64,000 nt of DNA from Topomyia yanbarensis (Eukaryota > Arthropoda > Insecta > Diptera > Culicidae): contig NC_080672.1 of assembly GCF_030247195.1 (NCBI RefSeq), positions 26,791,906 to 26,855,905 on the forward strand, read 5' to 3'. The notes under the pieces were generated by a model. It was given only the letters and a program-made list of their open reading frames with translations. It was not told the DNA's origin and did no database searches. Position 1 is the first letter of the stretch. Every line of letters starts with the position of its first letter. This document shows, piece by piece, positions 58,574 through 64,000 of this stretch. Both the position numbers and the translations under genes were made by a program.

Positions 58574-59560
58574 TTGCCTTTCTCAATAGAAAGGTATTGC
58601 AATTGCTCTGAAAACCGACTTTTTAACGGAGGCCCGGAGGGCCGAATGACATATGCCATTCGATTCAGCTCGTCGAGTTCGGCAAATGTCTGTGTGTGTA
58701 TGTATGTGTGTATGTGCGTCTGTGTGCGTACGCGAGCACAATCTCACTCACTTTTCTCAGAGTTGGCTGAACCGATTTTTACAAACTTAGTCCCAAATGA
58801 AAGGTGCGACGTTCCCATAGACTGCTATTGATTTTCTAATGGATTCGACTTCCGGTTTCGGAATTACAGGGTGATGAGTACGATCACGTAGAAAATGTCG
58901 ATTTTAATAAATTCTGCAATGAATGTATAATGGTGAAAATTTTTCCAAAATGTGACCACAACTGCTTCGATTTGTAGTACTAGGTCACTAACAGCCATTT
59001 AAAGTCTCTTTGGTCACATTGTCCACCATCATCGGTTCCGGAAGCCCCGGTGGAAGTATCCAAATTCAGAATAACAGTCACATCAGTTTCTCGGAGATGG
59101 CTAGCCCGAATCAACCAAATCTAGTCTCAAATGAAAGATGTTGCGTCCCCGCAAATGGCTATTAAATTTTATCCCGAACCGACTTCCGGTTCCGGAGTTA
59201 CGGGTTGGGGCGTGCTATCACATAGCAAATTGTGATTCAAACCGATACTCCGATGAAAGCAAAAAAGGTAAAAATTTCGCTAAAATGTCTCTCAAACAAC
59301 TTAAATTTGCTGTTCTAGGTCACCGACGGCCAAACAAACTTCCGTTGACTACATTGACCACTATATACGGTTCCGGAAGTGCCCGGGTAAAGCGGCCATC
59401 TTTCAAAACTAGCAAATTCATATCAGTTTCTCGGAAATGGTTGGGCCGATTTTCACAAACTTAGTCCGAAATGATAGCTATATTATCCCCACAGATGTCT
59501 ATGAAATTTCAGAAATCGTATTCGTATTTTTGATGCCAAACACCTTTAAAATGCATGAAA
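58574..59560 (-). repeat. Culicid modular repeat, copy E (inverted)
   Basis: Starts ttgcctttctcaatagaaagg and then ggaggcccggagggcc, with a TG-rich tract (58688-58735). Modules are the reverse complement of copy C, including ggttccggaagccccgg and cttccggttccggagttac. Highly similar to 6700-7695 over its length. Confidence 0.85.
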
Positions 59561-60059
59561 TGTCGAGATTTCAGTTCAATATTATTTTTTCAGTTCAATA
59601 TTACCGTGGCTGTTTTTTCTTTTACAAAATTTTAAAACTCGAATAATGATTTCTTTTCTTGTATATTTGTCATGTCATGTATAATAATAAAATATAGTAT
59701 ATGCATTTGAAAGCTTTTAATGAATATAAACAACACAAACATTCCAGTATTCATAGAAGAGCAAAAAATGGCAATAGTAATTTCTTTGTAATCATTTGCC
59801 TATAAAATTGTTAGATGGTGAAAGCGTAAAAAAAATGAAAACTTTATTTGATAGTTGACATTTGTTAACACCAAATATTCTTAAGTTTGTCTACTTAGTG
59901 TACAAGTTTAAAATACGAGTTTTATTGCTTGAATCGATCAAACAGAAATGCGAGCCTACGGACAAACGCATCCGTCCTCTTCTACGTTCGCTTCTTTGCT
60001 GGTGGTGCCGGTTGTTGGCTTGGAGTCACTGGGCGTGATTGTTGTTGAGTGAATATTTT
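59561..60059 (-). other. Mostly unassigned; possible ORF1 C-terminus near 59968-60045
   Basis: A short minus-strand frame reads SRPVTPSQQPAPPAKKRT and stops, resembling the Pro/Lys-rich end of a LINE ORF1. An AATAAA follows downstream on that strand near 59925. Too short to classify. Confidence 0.3.
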
Positions 60060-60790
60060 TTTTATTTCGTTTTTTGACACGGCTCATAGCGGTAGCTTAA
60101 CGGAGCCGTGGATCCTTTATGTGTTTACAATATGTGCAAAATAAAAATAAAAGAGCAAATATTATTGATTATCCAACGGGTAATCAATAATATTTGCTGT
60201 GCGCGCAACTTTTTATTGCGAGCGGAGACCTTCTTTCGCGGCTCGCCTACTGCGTCATGGGGATCATTTAATTCTCTTCTCGTTAAAGGTGTCTTGGTGC
60301 TCGCGATCAGATGTTTTTTCCTGCTTATTACCCTTACGGGTGATAAGTGTAAATCCGTCATCATTGTTTTTATCTTCTTCGCCGATATTGCTTACAGTGG
60401 TTTTTGGGGTGCTGGATGCTGCTTTTGCAGTTGTCAATATGGACTGAACCGCTACCGAGTGAATATTTATTCCTGTCAGACCCGAAGGTATTTGTTTTGT
60501 AGCCGTTTGTGGTTTAGCATAAGATAACGGTGTGCTGTTTACGGTTATAGTAGGTGGGTTTTTCGTAACTGCTTTTGCACAAAGTTTTCCGTGGTGCAGT
60601 GTCTTTTTGTAGGGACACTCGGGAAAATGCGAAGTTACAGCTCTCATGGAAGTCTCCGTATCTTGACATACATTTTGTTAATCACGACGTCAGGTGCGTG
60701 TGTAGATAATTCGTGTAAGCACATCTCTCTAGGGCCCTTGCCTATATATACGGGGATGATGTTAACGTGGGTGAGATGAGAAGGTAGACC
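60060..60790 (-). pseudogene. LINE ORF1 fragment with 3' module
   Basis: The minus-strand frame 60647-60264 contains FPECPYKKTLHHGKLC (Cys/His-rich) and GFTLITRKGNKQEKTSDREH. Upstream, in another frame, is HVNIIPVYIGKGPREMCLHE. On the same strand it is followed by the module gatccacggctc...gagccgtg...cgaaataaaaaa (60150-60062), as at 34325-34425. Frames are broken. Same family as 1-230 and 24880-25310. Confidence 0.7.
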
Positions 60791-61864
60791 GTCCTTAATT
60801 AACCGGTGATTAAAATGGATAATTTTTGTATTTTTATAGTAAGCTCAAGGAGTTTTTCTTCCAAAAGTGCATTGTGTTGAGATAGAACGGTGATTTTGGG
60901 CCTTGCCAAAAATGTGTGTGATGTCAAATAAGCACCTAATTATAATGTGCGAAATAAAGAAATCAAATCAGTTCGGTTCATCCAATAGGAGCAGTACTCA
61001 GTAGCCCACTGTATTCGCAGTTGTTTAATTTGAGTTTTATTATTGCTTTCTGTGTCTATATTGTTGTCAGGTCCTACATATTCTCACAGCATATCAAAAC
61101 CGGTTCCTGTATTGGACGTATCACATTGTTTATTAATTAAAACTGCATAAAATTTACGATTAGAAATGGTTTTCTTGGATTCAATATGAGATAAACTTAT
61201 GTAAATAGAAAATCTTTTTGATTTAATAATTTTAAACGGGAATTTCGAACTGATTCTTCTACCTTCTCATTTTGCTTACAACAAAAGCTAGAAATTGCTC
61301 CATTGCTACCAGCAAATAAATCAATCCGTGTGTCACTTTGTCTGCACCGTAGAAGCAAAATATCGTGCTCCAACCTACTATGTCGAAAATTTTTTAGTGG
61401 CCTATTGTGGTCAAACTGTATTCCTGTTTACTTTTAGTGACGGTCTTTAAGTACCCCTTTTTCCCGTATTTTTCCAGGAACAGAAATTTCTCCATTCAAA
61501 TACTAATTTCAAAAATTTCAAGCGAAGTGGGAGGGAGTCTAAAATTGTCCAAGTGAAGTGAAATTTGGCAACTGAGCATTTGACATTTGTCACAATATGA
61601 GAGGGGGGGGGGGGGGCAGGTGGGCCTTTGAGAACTCGAAAAAAATTTTTTTTTTTTGCAATACCCTAATTCAAATCTCTAGATAAGCTATAAGTCAGCG
61701 ATTCCATTGCTAACTAGCCTTATACAAGTATTTTCATTGCTTCAATGCACCTAAAATGAAAAGAACTAAATCTAGCACTATATCGATATACATAACATAG
61801 ACATCGTGCTAAAAAGCTTTAGAAGATAAATGCTACGAAGCTTTTATAGAAAACTCTAAGTGCA
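60791..61864. other. No feature recognised
   Basis: AT-rich DNA with a G-run (about 61603-61616); no coding or repeat structure seen. Confidence 0.4.
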
Positions 61865-62099
61865 AATTTTGGGATGTTATCGGCTAAAACAGTCATAAAA
61901 ATAGTCGAAAACGACGTGTTGTCTCTTTATCCGACAGTTTCGGTGACTTTATTTCATCTTTATCAAGGAATAGAAACGGTTCGTTTTTTTGATTCCTTGG
62001 TAAAGGTGAAATAAAGTCACCGAAACTGTCGGATATAGAGACGACACGTCGTTTTCGATTATTTTTATGACTGTTTTAGCCGATAACATCCCAAAATTA
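61865..62099. mobile_element. 235-bp foldback element
   Basis: Near-perfect arms of about 100 bp, from aattttgggatgttatcgg at the left to its complement ending cccaaaatt at the right. They are separated by about 30 bp (atagaaacggttcg...). The strong symmetry and lack of coding fit a foldback MITE. No clear duplication at the ends. Confidence 0.88.
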
Positions 62100-62193
62100 A
62101 AGTTCTACAGTCGTCAAATAGCTTAAAATCTAAGTGCAAATATAGAATCTTCTTATTCTGCTTTGAGACACCGAACAATAACAAATGTACGTA

Positions 62194-63339
62194 GAGTAAG
62201 GTGGGGTAAAAGTGCGCATGGGGCAAAAGTGCGCATAGGACTTTTAGAAGCACACAAGCGCTAGAACCTAGCAACTCTGTATAGATTTAGTATATCATTA
62301 AGTCAACTAATCGCACATATAAGCATGAAAGGTTTGAATATAGTGGCTTGAAATTAAGGGGGAAGGATCATTTTTCGCTGTTTTGATGTAATTTTTTGAA
62401 TTTTGGGAATCATAAATTGGTTGTTTGAATAAATCAGGATCTATAAAACTACAGTACCTTAAAAATCATCAACATATGGTTCGTTGCGAGATTTATTTGA
62501 TTTGATGAAAAAAATTCAGTAATTTTCGTAACAATTTAATAAGTTAAAGAACTGACGGTGGGATAAAAGTGCGCATAGCATATCCGCCCCAATAAAAAGA
62601 CGCGAATGAAGCTTTTCATATAAAAATTGAACTAATTCTTCCATGATTTAAAGAAGAGACCAGCATCTTCAATAACTGCGAGCGCACCGGTCAAATTACG
62701 ACTGATATGAGCGGTTTAGGAACAAAAGCATCAGCATAACTGGTTCCAAGGGAAAATATAGAGCTCCGAAAGCTCAGAGTAATTAAAAAAGAAACAAAAA
62801 AACTATGCATATGTAAATAAAGATATATTTCCAATATAAATAGCATATTCGCAAGAATTCTTGTAGTCATCCACCCAACTATGACAAATAATGATGTTAC
62901 GAGGGGTGATCATGAACGACATTGTCTAAAAGATGAAACATTCAAATTTTTTCAACATAATGGAAAACTGAACAACATCAACCGAGGCAGAGGGAGGGGT
63001 ACTTTTTAGTTATGAAGGAAGAGCAAGAGGGGATGGATATCCTAAAATTGATTAGTTTAATTTATGGGCGGTAATAACTCGGCTATTTAATCAGTACGCA
63101 CTTTTGCCCCGTGCTAAGCGCACTCTTGCCCCGACCATGGGGCAAAAGTGCGCATTTGAGTATTCATAAGAAAATAATTATTTCTCGGATTACAAGCAAA
63201 ACCAAGTGATATCTAGTATTACGTTTGGAAAATGTGTGATGAGAGTATTAATTTGTAATCATGCCGATTTTCTAGTGTTTTTCTACCAATAGTTATTTTA
63301 CGAAAACTGTTAGGTGCGCACTTTTGCCCCACTTTACTC
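62194..63339. mobile_element. 1.15-kb TA-flanked element with GAGTAAGGTGGGG termini
   Basis: TA|GAGTAAGGTGGGGTAAAAGTGCGC at the left and its imperfect inverse ending ccccactttactc|TA at the right. Further copies of ggggcaaaagtgcgcat lie in both orientations at 62218, 62560 and 63100-63160. There is no transposase in the AT-rich middle. TA flanks suggest Tc1/mariner-type mobilisation. Confidence 0.8.
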
Positions 63340-63341
63340 TA

Positions 63342-64000
63342 TGCGTTACCTAAACTCGTGCGCCGTAAATGCTTACGCACCGCGGCGGAATTGAAGAGAA
63401 ACACAAAGGATAGGTAGAAAAAAAACGATATATTTTCCCTACTTTTACTTACACTTTCTGAACTACCCTACTGCGCGAACTCTTTCGCACCTACGCAATC
63501 TATTACTCAAATTGATCTCGGTTGTTGGCAGCCAGAGGTACGCACAGTACATGGGGCCCAGCCTTGATCGAGTTAATTGAAAAAGGGAGAAAAAGAAAAA
63601 AGCCTCGATTCTAAATCTTCTGAAGTTTATATAGTAAATTTTTTGCTTACTTCAGCAAAATTTCAATTATTGACTATCTATCCCTGTTCAGCATGCGATT
63701 GACATTATATTTGTTTTAGTGTCGCATCGCTTTCTATCTTTCTCCTTCGTATGTAATTTTTATGTTAATGTATTCCTATTCTCCTTCCTTCCTAATTGGT
63801 TTAGTGTTAGTGAGCCTTCGGTTCTCGCTAGAACCTCGTGTTCTCTTGTTCTAACTAAAGCTATTCGTAAGTAGTTGAACGCTCTATTTCCCGAACATAA
63901 TTATGCATTTGTATCGATGCGCTCACAATCATAAAAACGCCACGCCTATGTAAATAATTACGTTAATTAATATTGGCACAGCCAAATTCTATACAATCGT
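63342..64000. other. No feature recognised
   Basis: Sequence to the window edge without a frame over 60 codons or a recognised repeat. Confidence 0.4.

Overview
The window reads as nuclear DNA of a mosquito, probably a culicine (genus not resolved). It is AT-rich and intron-bearing, with no operon structure. It is packed with repeats I associate with Culicidae: modules ending in a CCCTCCGGGCC...GAGAAAGGCA tail, LINE and BEL/Pao-type retroelement debris, Tc1/mariner DD37E transposases and many short TIR elements. Family names are from memory and pattern recognition; no search was run.

Layout. 1-3.4 kb: a LINE ORF1 scrap, then unassigned DNA and a long hairpin. 4.2-7.7 kb: three consecutive copies of the modular culicid repeat with CA/CATA microsatellites. 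8.4-15.2 kb: two inverted copies of one unclassified repeat, one carrying a 0.5 kb insertion, with two TIR elements between them. 16.2-17.0 kb: a repeat interrupted by a MITE, with an empty-site relative at 35 kb. 17.64-23.45 kb: a 5.8 kb hAT-type element with a perfect 8-bp target duplication, enclosing a second 1.06 kb hAT-type element with its own perfect duplication. 23.9-26.2 kb: a tRNA-like SINE, a 275-bp pentanucleotide tract, a LINE ORF1 end and a transposase-like tail. 26.24-31.02 kb: the main item, a 4.78 kb DNA transposon with about 490-bp TIRs, an ATAT target duplication and a four-exon transposase of 774 codons. Its frame is broken once, exactly at an in-phase T TTT TTA slippery heptamer. 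31.9-36 kb: a TIR element, LINE ORF1 and two LINE RT fragments. 36-45.7 kb: an hAT MITE, a 600-bp heptanucleotide array, the second MITE copy, BEL/Pao gag debris, LINE fragments and a foldback MITE. 46.5-52.8 kb: two broken DD37E mariners and the only candidates for host exons (about 48.7-49.7 kb, both strands). 53-64 kb: further LINE fragments, an inverted copy of the culicid repeat, a 235-bp foldback and a 1.15 kb TA-flanked element.

Nothing here is a complete conventional host gene. The best host candidates are one GC-rich membrane-protein exon on + (49418-49674) and a two-exon model on - (49257-48671). Almost everything else is mobile-element DNA, much of it datable by nesting and by target duplications readable directly in the sequence.
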